The position numbers and the translations under genes were made by a program. Positions 17,949-27,392 of a stretch of 64,000 bases of DNA are shown one piece after another. The stretch's first letter is position 1. Each line of letters begins with the position of its first letter. Origin of the DNA: Nitrospirillum iridis (GTDB taxonomy: Bacteria; Pseudomonadota; Alphaproteobacteria; Azospirillales; Azospirillaceae); NCBI RefSeq assembly GCF_014205765.1, contig NZ_JACIIZ010000008.1, positions 124,001 through 188,000 of the forward strand. The letters run 5' to 3'. The notes beneath the pieces were generated by a model that saw only the letters and a program-made list of their open reading frames with translations, had not been told where the DNA came from and made no database searches.

Positions 17949-18569
17949 ATGACGCGCCCCACCCTGCGCCAGCGCCCGCCCCGCACCCTGGTCCTGGTGG
18001 GCCTGATGGGCGCGGGCAAGACCAGCATCGGGCGCCGCCTGGCCAGCCGCCTGGGCCTGCCCTTCGTGGACGCGGACCAGGAGATCGAGCGCGCCGCCGG
18101 GTGCAGCATCCCCGAATTCTTCGACCGCTATGGTGAGCCCGCCTTCCGTGAGGGTGAGCGCCGGGTCATCGCGCGCCTGCTGGACCAGCCGCTGCAGGTG
18201 CTGTCCACCGGGGGCGGCGCCTTCATGGACGCCGAGACCCGCGCCCTGGTGCGCCAGCGCGCCCATTCCATCTGGCTGCGGGCCGAACTGGACCTGCTGG
18301 TGCTGCGCACCGCGCGGCGCGGCGGACGCCCCCTGCTGAAGGATGGCGACCCGAAGGAGACCCTGCGCCAGCTGATGGAACTGCGGCACCCGTACTACGC
18401 CCAGGCCGACATCACTGTGGACAGCGGCGACCGCCCGGCGGAGGAGACGGTGGACCGGGTGATCGAGTCCCTGCAGGACTATCTGGACAACCAACCCCCG
18501 GCGCGCGCCTCGGCGGCTGACGAGCCGGCGATGGAGACGCGGCCCCAGCCGGCCGCGGTGGAATCATGA
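17949..18569 (+). CDS. aroK: Shikimate kinase
   Basis: 206-aa enzyme that phosphorylates shikimate for chorismate and aromatic amino acid synthesis. Walker [10 protein letters not shown] is at about 18-26. The substrate-binding [18 protein letters not shown] and STGGGAFMD and the lid stretch RRGGRPLL follow. A 30-residue Ala/Pro-rich tail runs past the fold. I use the ATG at 17949 rather than the GTG nine bases upstream. The stop overlaps the aroB start (ATGA), so the pair is coupled. Confidence 0.95.
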   Translation: MTRPTLRQRPPRTLVLVGLMGAGKTSIGRRLASRLGLPFVDADQEIERAAGCSIPEFFDRYGEPAFREGERRVIARLLDQPLQVLSTGGGAFMDAETRALVRQRAHSIWLRAELDLLVLRTARRGGRPLLKDGDPKETLRQLMELRHPYYAQADITVDSGDRPAEETVDRVIESLQDYLDNQPPARASAADEPAMETRPQPAAVES

Positions 18570-19708
18570 GCGACCCCATCCCCGCCATCACCCTTCCCGT
18601 CGCCACCGTGCCCGTCAGCCTGGGCGACCGCTCCTACGATGTGCTGGTCGGCGCCGGTCTGATCCGGGACGCCGGCGGCCCCGTGGCCGCCATCGCCGGC
18701 CGCCGCCCCCTGATCATCCTGTCGGACGAGACGGTGGCGCCGCTGTACCTGGGCCTGCTGACCCGCGCGCTGGAATCGGCCGGCTGCCGCATGATGGACC
18801 CCATCATCGTCCCGGCGGGGGAGGCCACCAAGAGCTTCCACCACCTGGAAGCGGTCATGGAAATCCTACTGTCGCGAGGCATCGAGCGCGGCGCCATCCT
18901 GGTGGCGCTGGGCGGCGGCGTCATCGGCGACCTGGGCGGCTTCGCGGCCGCGATCGCCCTGCGCGGCATCGATTTCATCCAGATCCCCACCACGCTGCTG
19001 TCGCAGGTGGACAGCAGCGTCGGCGGCAAGACCGGCATCAACAGCCGCCAGGGCAAGAACCTGATTGGCGCCTTCCACCAGCCGCGCCTGGTGCTGGCCG
19101 ACATCAGCGCCCTGGACAGCCTGCCCCGGCGCGAGGTGTTGGCCGGATATGCCGAGGTGGTGAAGTACGGCCTGATCGACCGCCCGGACTTTTTCACCTG
19201 GCTGGAGGAAAACGGCACGGCCCTGGTGGCGGGCGACGCCGCCCTGCGCGTGGCCGCCGTCAAGGAAAGCGTGGCCGCCAAGGCCGCCATCGTCGCCCAG
19301 GATGAGCGGGAGGGCGGCGTGCGCGCGCTGCTGAACCTGGGCCACACCTTCGGCCACGCCCTGGAGGCGGAGGTGGGCTATGGCGGCGAATTGCTGCATG
19401 GCGAGGCCGTGGGCGTCGGCATGGTCATGGCCTTCGACCTGTCGGTGCGCCTGGGCCTGTGCCCGCCTGACGATTTGGCCCGCATGCGCCGCCACCTGGC
19501 GGCCGTGGGCCTGCCCACCGGCGTGGCCCATCTGAGCCGGGGCCGCTGGACGGTGGACGCCCTGATGGCCCACATGGCCAAAGACAAGAAGGTGAAGGAC
19601 GGCGGCATCACCTTCATCCTGGCCCGCGGCATCGGCCAGGCCTTCACCGCCCGTGGCATTGACGCGGAACCGGTGCGGGCGGTGGTGGCGGCGGCGCTGG
19701 AGGCCTGA
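18566..19708 (+). CDS. aroB: 3-dehydroquinate synthase
   Basis: 380-aa NAD- and metal-dependent enzyme that cyclises DAHP to 3-dehydroquinate, the second shikimate pathway step. The glycine-rich NAD motif [15 protein letters not shown] is at about 112-126. [21 protein letters not shown], the metal ligand Glu in [10 protein letters not shown] and the histidines of [12 protein letters not shown] and [11 protein letters not shown] are all present. The reading frame begins inside the last codons of aroK. Confidence 0.97.
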   Translation: MSDPIPAITLPVATVPVSLGDRSYDVLVGAGLIRDAGGPVAAIAGRRPLIILSDETVAPLYLGLLTRALESAGCRMMDPIIVPAGEATKSFHHLEAVMEILLSRGIERGAILVALGGGVIGDLGGFAAAIALRGIDFIQIPTTLLSQVDSSVGGKTGINSRQGKNLIGAFHQPRLVLADISALDSLPRREVLAGYAEVVKYGLIDRPDFFTWLEENGTALVAGDAALRVAAVKESVAAKAAIVAQDEREGGVRALLNLGHTFGHALEAEVGYGGELLHGEAVGVGMVMAFDLSVRLGLCPPDDLARMRRHLAAVGLPTGVAHLSRGRWTVDALMAHMAKDKKVKDGGITFILARGIGQAFTARGIDAEPVRAVVAAALEA

Positions 19709-19813
19709 CGGCATCGGGCAGGGCAGGATCGCCCGCCCCTTCCTTGACCGGGATGACGGGCGCCTTCCATGATGGCGGCGCGTCCGTCCCCTTGCTTGAA
19801 GTCCATCCGCCCC

Positions 19814-20383
19814 ATGCCCCTGTCCCCATCCCCCGAGCGCAAGCCGCTGCACACCCGCCGCGTCACTTGCCAGGGCTACGAACGCGCCGACGGCCTTTGG
19901 GACATCGAAGGCCACATCACCGACGAGAAGCACTACGCCTTCGGCAATGACTGGCGCGGCACCATCGAGCCCGGCCAGTTCCTGCATGAGATGTGGATCC
20001 GCCTGACGGTGGACGACACGCTGACCGTGCGGGCGGTGGAAGTGGCCACCGACAACTCCCCCTTCGCCCACTGCCCCGCCATCCTGCCCAATTTCCAACG
20101 CCTGGTGGGTCTGCGCATCGCCGCCGGCTGGACCAGCGCTGTGAAGCAGCGCCTGGGCCGGACGGAGGGCTGCACCCATCTGGTGGAACTGCTGGGCCCC
20201 GTGGCCACCACCGCCTTCCAGACCCTGGCGCCGGTGTTCAACGCCCGGCGCACCGGCACCGCCGCCGGCCCGCCGCCGGTGCTGAACACCTGCCACGTCA
20301 TGGCCAGCGACGGCCCGGTGGTGAAGCGCTGGTTCCCGGAACACTATACCGGGCCAGCGGATGGCGAACGGACACAAGACTAG
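19814..20383 (+). CDS. DUF2889 family protein
   Basis: 189 aa. The segments HTRRVTCQGYERADGLWDIEGHITD, the central DNSPFAHCPAI and LGRTEGCTHLVELL are characteristic of DUF2889, a conserved family of unknown function found in proteobacteria. Conserved Cys and His residues (HC in the middle, GCTH further on) hint at a metal site, which is inference. I start at the ATG at 19814, where the family usually begins (PLSPSPERKPLHTRR). It lies 105 bp after aroB and ends at a hairpin plus repeat copy B. Confidence 0.85.
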   Translation: MPLSPSPERKPLHTRRVTCQGYERADGLWDIEGHITDEKHYAFGNDWRGTIEPGQFLHEMWIRLTVDDTLTVRAVEVATDNSPFAHCPAILPNFQRLVGLRIAAGWTSAVKQRLGRTEGCTHLVELLGPVATTAFQTLAPVFNARRTGTAAGPPPVLNTCHVMASDGPVVKRWFPEHYTGPADGERTQD

Positions 20384-20385
20384 CC

Positions 20386-20411
20386 ACGGCATGAGGCCTG
20401 GCTCATGCCGT
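20386..20411 (+). terminator. Hairpin after the DUF2889 gene
   Basis: ACGGCATGAG pairs with CTCATGCCGT across a six-base loop, two bases after the stop codon. The same hairpin follows ubiB, directly before repeat copy A. No T-run follows. Confidence 0.6.
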
Positions 20412-20415
20412 CACA

Positions 20416-20513
20416 GGATGCGACTGCATCCGCCGGAGCGTTTTGGGGAGCGCGGCGGACTGAAACGCGAGAATAAGCCAAGCCCACGGATGCGGGCGCC
20501 CGGCGCCTGAGGG
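20416..20513 (+). repeat. Structured intergenic repeat, copy B
   Basis: Same architecture as copy A with different bases in the stems. P1 is GGATGC-GACT-GCATCC. P0 is CGCCGG (20431-20436) with CCGGCG (20500-20505). P2 is GCGTTT (20438-20443) with AAACGC (20463-20468), where copy A has GATTTCC/GGAAATC. P3 is GCCCAC-GGAT-GCGGGC (one A-C mismatch). AAGCCAAG and the CTGAGGGAAC tail are kept. It lies between convergent genes, on the strand of the upstream gene. Confidence 0.85.
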
Positions 20514-20525
20514 AACACGAAAAAC

Positions 20526-20798
20526 CTAAACCGCCTCTTCCGGCGTCAGGGTCTTGACCGACAGGGCGTGGACCCGTTCGGCCAGTTCGTCCTTCAGGAT
20601 GTCGTAGACCAGGCGCTGGCGCGCCACGCGCGACTTGCCGGTGAAGACGCTTGAGACGACGGTGACCTCGAAATGGGTCTCGCCGCCCGGGGCCGCCCCG
20701 CCATGGCCGGCGTGCGCCGCCGACTGGTCGTCGACGATCAGCGATTCGGGCGCCAGGGCCTGGGTCAGCTTGGTGTGGATGCGGTCGGCATAGCGCAT
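20526..20798 (-). CDS. bolA: BolA family protein
   Basis: 90-aa protein with the BolA fold: RIHTKLTQALAPESLIVDDQSAAHAGH, then HFEVTVVSSVFTGKSRVARQRLVYDIL and the conserved HALSVKTLTPEE tail. BolA proteins pair with monothiol glutaredoxins in iron-sulfur cluster handling and affect cell shape and stress responses. The conserved histidines of the loop (HAGHGG) and of HAL are present, as needed for cluster coordination with a glutaredoxin. It is divergent from the J-domain gene, an arrangement common in alphaproteobacteria. Confidence 0.93.
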   Translation of the reverse strand: MRYADRIHTKLTQALAPESLIVDDQSAAHAGHGGAAPGGETHFEVTVVSSVFTGKSRVARQRLVYDILKDELAERVHALSVKTLTPEEAV

Positions 20799-20980
20799 GG
20801 CGGGACCCGGGCGTTCGAGGGGATCGGTATCCTCCTGAGGTGCGACGCCGGGCCGGCGCTGTCAATGGCCAGGGGGCGATTTCCGGGGTCCGGGACAGCA
20901 GCCCAGCCTTGACGCGGTCACGGCGCCGCGACCAGCCCGCCGCGCTTGTCACGGCCGGAACCTGCCCCCATACTTTCGCG

Positions 20981-21559
20981 ATGCAGAAACAGCGGCCCGG
21001 ATTCTCCTTCTCGTTCGACGACCCGCCGCAGGTCCAGGTCAGGACCTGTGATCACCCGGGCTGTGCCGAGGTGGGGGAATTCCGCGCGCCCAAGAATCGC
21101 ACCCAGCTGAACGACTATTACTGGTTCTGCCTGGACCATGTGCGCGCCTACAACAAGGCCTGGGACTATTACCAGGGCATGAGCACGGATGAGATCGAGC
21201 GCGCCATGCGCTACGACACCACCTGGCAGCGCCCCACCTGGCCCATGGGCGACTGGCGGACCCGGGAACGGAACCTGCGCGACAGCATGGCCCACGGCCA
21301 CAGCTTCGGCGCCGATTGGGAGGCGGGCGCGTCCCAGCGCCCACCGCCCCCGACGCCACGCACCCCCGAGGATGAGGCGCTGGACGTGCTGGGCCTGAGG
21401 GCCCCCGTCGCCTTCCCTGAAATCAAGCAGCGCTATCGCGAGTTGGCGAAGCGCAACCATCCCGACGCCAACGGCGGCGACAAGGATGCCGAGGAACGGC
21501 TGAAGCGCATCAACCAGGCGTATAACGTGCTGAAGGCCGCCCACCTCGATCAGGGCTGA
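20981..21559 (+). CDS. J-domain (DnaJ-like) protein
   Basis: 192 aa. The N-terminal part has a CDHPGCAEVGEFRAP segment and NDYYWFCLDHVRAYNKAWDYYQGM, with cysteines and a histidine that could bind metal. The C-terminal J domain (about 128-190) reads DVLGLRAPVAFPEIKQRYRELAKRNHPD with the HPD tripeptide and KRINQAYNVLKAA. This is the alphaproteobacterial DnaJ-like protein usually encoded just before cobS. It would stimulate a DnaK ATPase; its client is unknown. The start at 20981 removes a frame extension that would overlap the bolA promoter region. Confidence 0.9.
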   Translation: MQKQRPGFSFSFDDPPQVQVRTCDHPGCAEVGEFRAPKNRTQLNDYYWFCLDHVRAYNKAWDYYQGMSTDEIERAMRYDTTWQRPTWPMGDWRTRERNLRDSMAHGHSFGADWEAGASQRPPPPTPRTPEDEALDVLGLRAPVAFPEIKQRYRELAKRNHPDANGGDKDAEERLKRINQAYNVLKAAHLDQG

Positions 21560-21642
21560 GCGGCGCTGACACGAAAGCCCCAATGAAACTATAACGAACG
21601 CCAACCCGTTCTGTTCGATCACGCAGGAAAGCCGACCGTCCC

Positions 21643-22635
21643 ATGTCCCAGGAACCGACACCGATGACCGCCGCCTCGCTGCCCGACATCAAGATCTCCG
21701 TCCGCCAGGTGTTCGGGATCGACAGCGACATGGCTGTGCCGGCCTTCAGCACGTCCACGGAACATGTGCCGGAGATCGATAGCACCTATCGTTTTGATCG
21801 CGAAACGACCATGGCCATCCTTGCCGGTTTCGCCTACAACCGCCGCGTCATGGTCCAGGGCTATCACGGCACCGGCAAGTCCACCCACATCGAGCAGGTG
21901 GCGGCCCGGCTTAACTGGCCCTGCCTGCGCGTCAACCTGGACAGCCACATCAGCCGGATCGACCTGATCGGCAAGGACGCCATCGTGCTGCGCGACGGCA
22001 TGCAGGTGACGGAGTACCGCGAGGGCATCCTGCCCTGGGCCCTGCAGCATCCCTGCGCCATCGTGTTCGACGAATATGACGCCGGCCGGCCGGACGTGAT
22101 GTTCGTCATCCAGCGCGTGCTGGAGGTGGAAGGCAAGCTGACGCTGCTGGACCAGAACAAGGTCATCCGCCCCCACCCGGCCTTCCGCCTGTTCGCCACC
22201 GCCAATACCATCGGCCTGGGCGACACCACGGGCCTGTACCACGGCACCCAGCAGATCAACCAGGGCCAGATGGACCGGTGGAACATCGTCTCCACCCTGA
22301 ACTACCTGCCCCATGACGCCGAGGTGAAGATCGTCCTGGCCAAGGTGCCGACCTATGACACCGAGGAGCGCCGGGTGCTGGTCAACGCCATGGTGCGCCT
22401 GGCCGACCTGACGCGCGCAGGCTTCATCGCCGGCGACATCTCCACCGTCATGAGCCCGCGCACGGTCATCACCTGGGCGCAGAACGCCGACATCTTCGGC
22501 GACGTCGGCTTCGCCTTCCGCGTCACCTTCCTGAACAAGTGCGACGAGGTGGAGCGCGCGGCCGTGGCCGAATACTACCAGCGCTGCTTCGGCACCGAAC
22601 TGCCCGAGAGCGGCGTGCGCGCCACCCTCGCCTGA
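21643..22635 (+). CDS. cobS: Cobaltochelatase subunit CobS
   Basis: 330-aa AAA+ ATPase of the aerobic CobNST chelatase, which inserts cobalt into hydrogenobyrinate diamide during cobalamin synthesis. Walker [10 protein letters not shown] is at 73-81, Walker [10 protein letters not shown] near 142, and sensor 1 LFATANTIG follows. The N-terminal segment [15 protein letters not shown] is family-typical. cobT follows 16 bp later. CobS together with CobT forms the ring-shaped motor that drives CobN, which is not in this window. Confidence 0.96.
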   Translation: MSQEPTPMTAASLPDIKISVRQVFGIDSDMAVPAFSTSTEHVPEIDSTYRFDRETTMAILAGFAYNRRVMVQGYHGTGKSTHIEQVAARLNWPCLRVNLDSHISRIDLIGKDAIVLRDGMQVTEYREGILPWALQHPCAIVFDEYDAGRPDVMFVIQRVLEVEGKLTLLDQNKVIRPHPAFRLFATANTIGLGDTTGLYHGTQQINQGQMDRWNIVSTLNYLPHDAEVKIVLAKVPTYDTEERRVLVNAMVRLADLTRAGFIAGDISTVMSPRTVITWAQNADIFGDVGFAFRVTFLNKCDEVERAAVAEYYQRCFGTELPESGVRATLA

Positions 22636-22651
22636 CGAGGGGACCAAGCCG

Positions 22652-24538
22652 ATGTCTTCCGACCGGGAATCGCCGCTGGAGGCGTTCAAGCGGGCCACGG
22701 GTGCGGCCGTGCGCGCCATCGCGGAGCGCGCGGACCTGACGGTGGGCTTTTCCGCCGAACCGCCGGGCTTCTCCGGCACGCGGGTGCGCGTGCCGCTGCC
22801 CACCCGTGACCTGAACGCGCGCGACGTGGCGCCGGTGCGCGGTGCCGCCGACGCCGCGGCCCTGCGCCTGCGCCACCACGACACCGGCGTGCATACCCGC
22901 CTGCTGCCCACGGGCGACACCGCCCGCGCGGCCTTCGAGGCGCTGGAGCAGGCGCGGTGCGAGGCGCTGGGCGCCACCGCCATGGCGGGCGTGGCCGACA
23001 ACCTGACGGCGGCGCTGGAGGAACGGTTCCGCCGCCAAGGCCTGGACCGGGCGACAGCCCGTGACCAGGTGCCCCTGGCCGACGCCCTGCGCCTGATCGC
23101 GCGCGAGTCCCTGACCGGCGCCCCCGCCGCCCCGGCGACCAAGGCGGCGCTGGACCTGTGGCGCCCGTTCATCGAGGAGAAGGCGGGCGCCGATCTCGCC
23201 CGGCTGAAGGCCGCCATGGCCGACCAGCAGGCCTACGCCCGCGAAGCGCGGCGCATCCTGGTCGATCTGGATCTGGAGGTGGGCGGCGATCCCGAAAAAG
23301 GGCAGGAGGAAGAGGCGGCGGAGTCCGGCGACGCCCAAAGCCCGGAGGGCGCCGAGAATGACGAGGCCGGCGGCGGCCAGTCGGACGAGGCCGAACCGGA
23401 AGCGACGGGCGAGCAGCAGCAGCCCGGCGGCCAGACGGAAGAGACCGCCGGCGCCGCCGAAAGCAGCGAAGGCGACGAGCAGGAGATGGAGGGCGCCGGG
23501 GCCGAGCAGTCGGGCGAGCCCGGTGAACCGTCCCGCCCCGATTTCGGCCGCAACAGCCTGGATGCCGGCAACTACCGCGCCTTCACCACGGAATTCGACG
23601 AGGTGGTGGGCGCCGCCGACCTGTGCGACGCCGACGAGCTGGCGCGCCTGCGCATGATGCTGGACCAGCAGCTGCAGCACCTGCAGGGCGTCATCGCCAA
23701 GCTGGCCAACCGCCTGCAGCGCCGCCTGATGGCCAAACAGACCCGCTCGTGGATGTTCGACCTGGAGGAAGGCATCCTGGACGCGGCCCGCCTGGCCCGG
23801 GTGGTGGCCAACCCCGTGCTGCCCCTGTCGTTCAAGCAGGAGAACGACACCGACTTCCGCGACACCGTCGTCAGCCTGCTGATCGACAATTCCGGTTCCA
23901 TGCGCGGCCGGCCCATCACCATCGCCGCCATGAGCGCGGACATCCTGGCGCGCACCCTGGAACGCTGCGGCGTGAAGGTGGAAATCCTGGGCTTCACCAC
24001 CCGGGCGTGGAAGGGCGGACAGAGCCGCGAGCGCTGGCTGGCCAGTGGCAAACCCCCCGCCCCCGGCCGCCTGAACGATTTGCGCCACATCGTCTACAAG
24101 GAAGCCGACGCCCCCTGGCGCCGGGCCCGGCGCAACCTGGGCCTGATGCTGCGCGAAGGCATCCTGAAGGAAAACATCGATGGCGAGGCCCTGCTGTGGG
24201 CCCACACCCGGCTGATCGCCAGGACCGAGCAACGCCGTATCCTGATGGTGATCAGCGACGGCGCGCCGGTGGACGACAGCACCCTGTCGGTCAACAGCGG
24301 CAGCTATCTGGAAAAGCATCTGCGCACGGTCATCGACCATATCGAGACCCGCAGCCCGGTGGAGCTGATCGCCATCGGCATCGGCCACGACGTCACGCGC
24401 TACTATCGCCGCGCCGTCACCATCGTGGACGTGGAGCAGTTGGGCGGCACCGTCATGGAAAAGCTGGCCGAGTTGTTCGACGAGGACGATCGTCGCCCGG
24501 GGCCCGCCCGTCGCCAGGCGCGAGGCGGCCGCCGCTGA
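22652..24538 (+). CDS. cobT: Cobaltochelatase subunit CobT
   Basis: 628-aa partner of CobS. An N-terminal domain (about 1-205) is followed by a strongly acidic Glu/Gly-rich linker (about 210-300) and a C-terminal von Willebrand A domain. The MIDAS motif DNSGSMRG (about 412-419) and the later ISDGAPVDD segment carry the metal-binding Asp/Ser residues. Length and layout match CobT. It forms a two-gene unit with cobS. No cobalamin riboswitch is visible in the short region upstream. Confidence 0.96.
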   Translation: MSSDRESPLEAFKRATGAAVRAIAERADLTVGFSAEPPGFSGTRVRVPLPTRDLNARDVAPVRGAADAAALRLRHHDTGVHTRLLPTGDTARAAFEALEQARCEALGATAMAGVADNLTAALEERFRRQGLDRATARDQVPLADALRLIARESLTGAPAAPATKAALDLWRPFIEEKAGADLARLKAAMADQQAYAREARRILVDLDLEVGGDPEKGQEEEAAESGDAQSPEGAENDEAGGGQSDEAEPEATGEQQQPGGQTEETAGAAESSEGDEQEMEGAGAEQSGEPGEPSRPDFGRNSLDAGNYRAFTTEFDEVVGAADLCDADELARLRMMLDQQLQHLQGVIAKLANRLQRRLMAKQTRSWMFDLEEGILDAARLARVVANPVLPLSFKQENDTDFRDTVVSLLIDNSGSMRGRPITIAAMSADILARTLERCGVKVEILGFTTRAWKGGQSRERWLASGKPPAPGRLNDLRHIVYKEADAPWRRARRNLGLMLREGILKENIDGEALLWAHTRLIARTEQRRILMVISDGAPVDDSTLSVNSGSYLEKHLRTVIDHIETRSPVELIAIGIGHDVTRYYRRAVTIVDVEQLGGTVMEKLAELFDEDDRRPGPARRQARGGRR

Positions 24539-24540
24539 AA

Positions 24541-24569
24541 AGGCTGTCGGGCCGACCGCCCGACAGCCT
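24541..24569 (-). terminator. Terminator after the secreted-protein gene (and cobT)
   Basis: A perfect 12-bp stem AGGCTGTCGGGC / GCCCGACAGCCT has a five-base loop. On the reverse strand it is followed by TTTT, so it terminates the reverse-strand gene ending at 24588. On the forward strand it sits two bases after cobT and may also help there. Confidence 0.85.
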
Positions 24570-24587
24570 CCCCCAGGGGAAGGTGCC

Positions 24588-25133
24588 CTACTGGCCGGCC
24601 GGCTTGGCGGCGGGCTTGGCGGGCGCGGCGGGCGCCGCCGGAGTGGGCGCGGCACCGGTACGGGCCTTGAACACGTGCAGCTGGTTGTTAAACGCGTTCG
24701 CCAGGATCTGCATGTTGCTGATGACCATGTCCTGCACCTGGGTCAGCTGCAGGAACTTCGCCACCGTCACCTTGTCCGGGTGCTTGGTCACCAGTTCGTC
24801 CACGCAAGAGATGAAACCCTGGCCGCTGTTCACGTAGGCCTGCAACTCCTCATGCGCCTTGCGCATGTCCGCCTCGGGCGCCGTCTTGCCATCGGGAATG
24901 ACGGGCGTCTTCTTGGGGAACGGGCAGGTCCAGCCCTCATCCTCGCCGGCCTTCGCGGCGGGCGCGGCAGCGGCGGGGGCCGACGGCTTGGGGGCCGAGG
25001 GCACCACGGTGGCCGGCGCCGGGCTGGCGGACTGCGCCCAGGCCGGCGCGCCCCCCAGAAGCGTGACAGAGGTCGTCGAGGCGAGGACGGGCAGGATCAA
25101 CAGGGACCGGCGAACGGCGACACGCAGGCTCAC
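24588..25133 (-). CDS. Secreted hypothetical protein
   Basis: 181 aa with a signal peptide (about 1-33, APAWAQ cleavage region), an Ala/Pro-rich spacer (about 35-65), a compact helical core (about 67-155) and an Ala/Pro tail. The core contains two cysteines (WTCPFPKK and FISCVDELV) that could form a disulfide in the periplasm. No enzyme motif is visible and I do not recognise the family. It is monocistronic, with a strong terminator. Confidence 0.7.
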   Translation of the reverse strand: MSLRVAVRRSLLILPVLASTTSVTLLGGAPAWAQSASPAPATVVPSAPKPSAPAAAAPAAKAGEDEGWTCPFPKKTPVIPDGKTAPEADMRKAHEELQAYVNSGQGFISCVDELVTKHPDKVTVAKFLQLTQVQDMVISNMQILANAFNNQLHVFKARTGAAPTPAAPAAPAKPAAKPAGQ

Positions 25134-25352
25134 GGGCGGGGTTCCTCAAAGACGAAAGTGCGAAAGTGCCACAGCATAGTGAACCGCCGCACTAAGGCAT
25201 AGCGGGCATGCATTGGCAAGACGGGGCGGCAACCCGCCGCAAGGCCGTTGCCGCCGCCCCGCCGGATCGTGCTAAACGGATGGCGGGGAACGCTGCCGGA
25301 GCCGGTGCGAGCCGGCGGCGCCCCATGACGATGAACGGTGCGGTTGCGAGCG

Positions 25353-26237
25353 ATGATCGGCGTCTTCGATTCAGGCCACGGCGGATTGACGGTGTTGCGC
25401 GCCCTGGCCCGCCAGATGCCCGACCGGCGCTTCGTCTATCTGGGCGACCACGCCAACGCCCCCTATGGCAACCGCACGCCGGAGGAAATCTACCGTTACA
25501 CCGTGGCGGGGGTGGAGCGGCTGTTCGGCCTGGGATGCCCCCTGGTCATCCTGGCCTGCAACACCGCCTCCGCCCAGGCGCTGCGCCGGTTGCAGCAGAC
25601 ATGGCTGCCCGCGGCCTACCCCGACCGGCGGGTGCTGGGCGTGCTGGTGCCAATGGTGGAGGCCATCACCGGCGTGCCGTGGATGGCCGAGGTGGCCGCC
25701 GGGTCACGGGCGGGGGAACCCCGCACCGTGGCCATCTTCGCCACCCAGCACACGGTCAGCAGCGGCGCCTACCCCACCGAGATCGCCAAGCGCGCGCCGG
25801 AGGTTCGGGTGGTGCAGCAGGCCTGCCCCGACCTGGTCCGCCTGATCGAGGCCGACGCCCCAGTGGAAACCGTCCGCGCCGCCATCCAGGACTATACGGG
25901 CCGGTTGATGGACCAGTTGGATGGGGTGCCGCCCGACGCCGTGGTCCTGGGCTGCACCCATTATCCCCTGGTGGCCGACCTGTTCGCCGAAGCCCTGCCG
26001 GATGCCGTGGAAATCCTGGACCAGCCCACCCTGACGGTCAGCAGCCTGCGGGCCTACCTGGAACGCCACCCGGAATTCGACCTGCCCAGCCGCGCCAGGG
26101 AGCAAGGCGGGGTGGAGGCCTTCCACACCACCGGGGCTGCCGAACCCATCACCCGCCTGGCCACCCGCTTCTTTGGCGGCGAGGCGCGGTTCCACAGCAT
26201 GGGCCCGGATCCGATTCCTGCGGGCCTGGAGGCCTGA
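25353..26237 (+). CDS. murI: Glutamate racemase
   Basis: 294-aa enzyme that makes D-glutamate for peptidoglycan. The N-terminus IGVFDSGHGGLTVL carries the catalytic-side Asp and Ser. The first catalytic cysteine is Cys69 in LACNTASA. The second cysteine is in VLGCTHYPL. LGDHANAPYG is also conserved. I use the ATG at 25353 because the IGVFDSG motif follows at once; the longer frame starts at a GTG 15 bases upstream. It converges on the RES toxin gene ten bases away. Confidence 0.95.
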   Translation: MIGVFDSGHGGLTVLRALARQMPDRRFVYLGDHANAPYGNRTPEEIYRYTVAGVERLFGLGCPLVILACNTASAQALRRLQQTWLPAAYPDRRVLGVLVPMVEAITGVPWMAEVAAGSRAGEPRTVAIFATQHTVSSGAYPTEIAKRAPEVRVVQQACPDLVRLIEADAPVETVRAAIQDYTGRLMDQLDGVPPDAVVLGCTHYPLVADLFAEALPDAVEILDQPTLTVSSLRAYLERHPEFDLPSRAREQGGVEAFHTTGAAEPITRLATRFFGGEARFHSMGPDPIPAGLEA

Positions 26238-26247
26238 GCCCCACCGC

Positions 26248-26952
26248 TCAGCGGGGAAACTCCAGCTGTATCCTGGGGAATTCGCACCAGACCTGGACGA
26301 CGGTCGGGCGAATGAACAGATGCCAGCTTGAAAGCCGCTTGGGCGTGGCGCTGACAAAGCCCTTGGGTGTCAGCAAGGCCACGTTGGCCCCGCCGGCCGG
26401 ATCGCGCACCGACTGGTAACGGATGAGTTCCAGCCCACCCTGCCGCGCCACGTCGGCCAGATCCTGGCAGGGGGCATAGTCCCCCGTGTCCGTCCACAGC
26501 GCCCGATCCCGGTCCAGCGGCGGGGCCGTCAGGTCCAGCGCACGACCGACCGCGCAAGCCACCTCGATCCCCGTCCGTTCCATGGGGCGGGCGGGAAGAA
26601 GCGTATCCGGCGACTCCAGAAAGAACAGCAAGGCGTAATGCGCCATCTCCGCCGCCGCGGTTTCCGGCTTCTCGGCAGCGTAGTACACGCCATCGGGCTG
26701 ATGGGCGCGGCGGAAACGGGAACCATGAGGATAAGGCGAATAGCGGAAGGGCGTGGCCAGCAGGAAGTGCAGGCCGGCACAATCCGGTGGCAGCGGCGGC
26801 TTGGTCTCCTCCAGCATGTCTTCCAGCAGCGCCTGGTCGGCGAGACTGTCCACCAAACGGACGGTGGACGCCCGCGCCTGGTTTTCCACCAGCCGCCAGA
26901 GATCGTGCCGGTAAGGCCGCGCCTCAGACGCGAGCGCGCCTGGCGTCCACAT
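26248..26952 (-). CDS. RES-domain toxin of a Xre/RES toxin-antitoxin pair
   Basis: 234-aa protein with the RES domain. The signature region is FRYSPYPHGSRFRR, then DGVYYAAEKPETAAAEMAHY with the conserved Arg and Glu, and a later Ser-rich SVRDPAGGANVALL. Characterised RES toxins (ParT, MbcT, Res families) act on NAD+ or by ADP-ribosylation; activity here is inferred from the family. The gene starts inside the last 29 bases of the antitoxin gene, so the two are translationally coupled. It lies next to nadC-nadB-nadA, a striking neighbourhood for a possible NAD+-consuming toxin. Confidence 0.88.
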   Translation of the reverse strand: MWTPGALASEARPYRHDLWRLVENQARASTVRLVDSLADQALLEDMLEETKPPLPPDCAGLHFLLATPFRYSPYPHGSRFRRAHQPDGVYYAAEKPETAAAEMAHYALLFFLESPDTLLPARPMERTGIEVACAVGRALDLTAPPLDRDRALWTDTGDYAPCQDLADVARQGGLELIRYQSVRDPAGGANVALLTPKGFVSATPKRLSSWHLFIRPTVVQVWCEFPRIQLEFPR

Positions 26953-27310
26953 AACTCACCAGCGAAGCCAGGCCGACGATACTTTGGGCGAGGTCGATGG
27001 GCCGCCCCCGCAAGGCCAGGTTCTCCGCCCGCATCCACGAGCGGGAACTGGTGTCGTCCGCGCCAGTGATGGCATCCAAGCCCCGGAACATGCGGATGAA
27101 CAGCAGCCCCAGTTCAAACGCCTTGTCCTTGCGCGACAGTTTGAACGCACCCGTGCGCAGGCGGCTGATGGACGCCGGCGATACGCCGATGATCCGGGCC
27201 AGCACAGTGTCCGGCACGTCGAGGATATCGGCCGCCCGGCAGAGAGCTTGGGCCAGCACCGCGCTTTCACGCTCGGCCGACCGTTCCTCCGCGACATTCG
27301 ACTGGGCCAT
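26924..27310 (-). CDS. Xre/MbcA/ParS-type antitoxin
   Basis: 128 aa. An N-terminal helix-turn-helix (about 30-70: ARIIGVSPASISRLRTGAF) is followed by the C-terminal DUF2384-type toxin-binding domain (SWMRAENLALRGRPIDLAQSIVGLASLVSYVDA). I start at 27310, where GGAGG is five bases upstream; the ATG at 27322 overlaps that ribosome site. It is expressed first and overlaps the toxin gene by 29 bp. Palindromes directly upstream are likely autoregulatory operators. Confidence 0.9.
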   Translation of the reverse strand: MAQSNVAEERSAERESAVLAQALCRAADILDVPDTVLARIIGVSPASISRLRTGAFKLSRKDKAFELGLLFIRMFRGLDAITGADDTSSRSWMRAENLALRGRPIDLAQSIVGLASLVSYVDARRARV

Positions 27311-27323
27311 GAATACCTCCATA

Positions 27324-27356
27324 GAAAGATTTTTTGATCAATCTTTCCATGGAAAG
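27324..27356. promoter_or_regulatory. Palindromic operators upstream of the toxin-antitoxin pair
   Basis: Two overlapping inverted repeats: GAAAGATT / AATCTTTC around an eight-base spacer (27324-27347), containing TTGATCAA, and the perfect 14-bp palindrome CTTTCCATGGAAAG (27343-27356). They lie 14 bp upstream of the antitoxin start. The A/T-rich bases contrast with the GC-rich surroundings. Binding by the antitoxin HTH is inference. Confidence 0.72.
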
Positions 27357-27392
27357 GTAAGGCGGGCGGGGAAGCGGGTCAATAAGCCCCGC

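Noticed and set aside
21560-21642. Cobalamin riboswitch before cobS
   Set aside because: The 83-bp gap is too short, and no B12-box (GCCACTG-like) sequence is visible.
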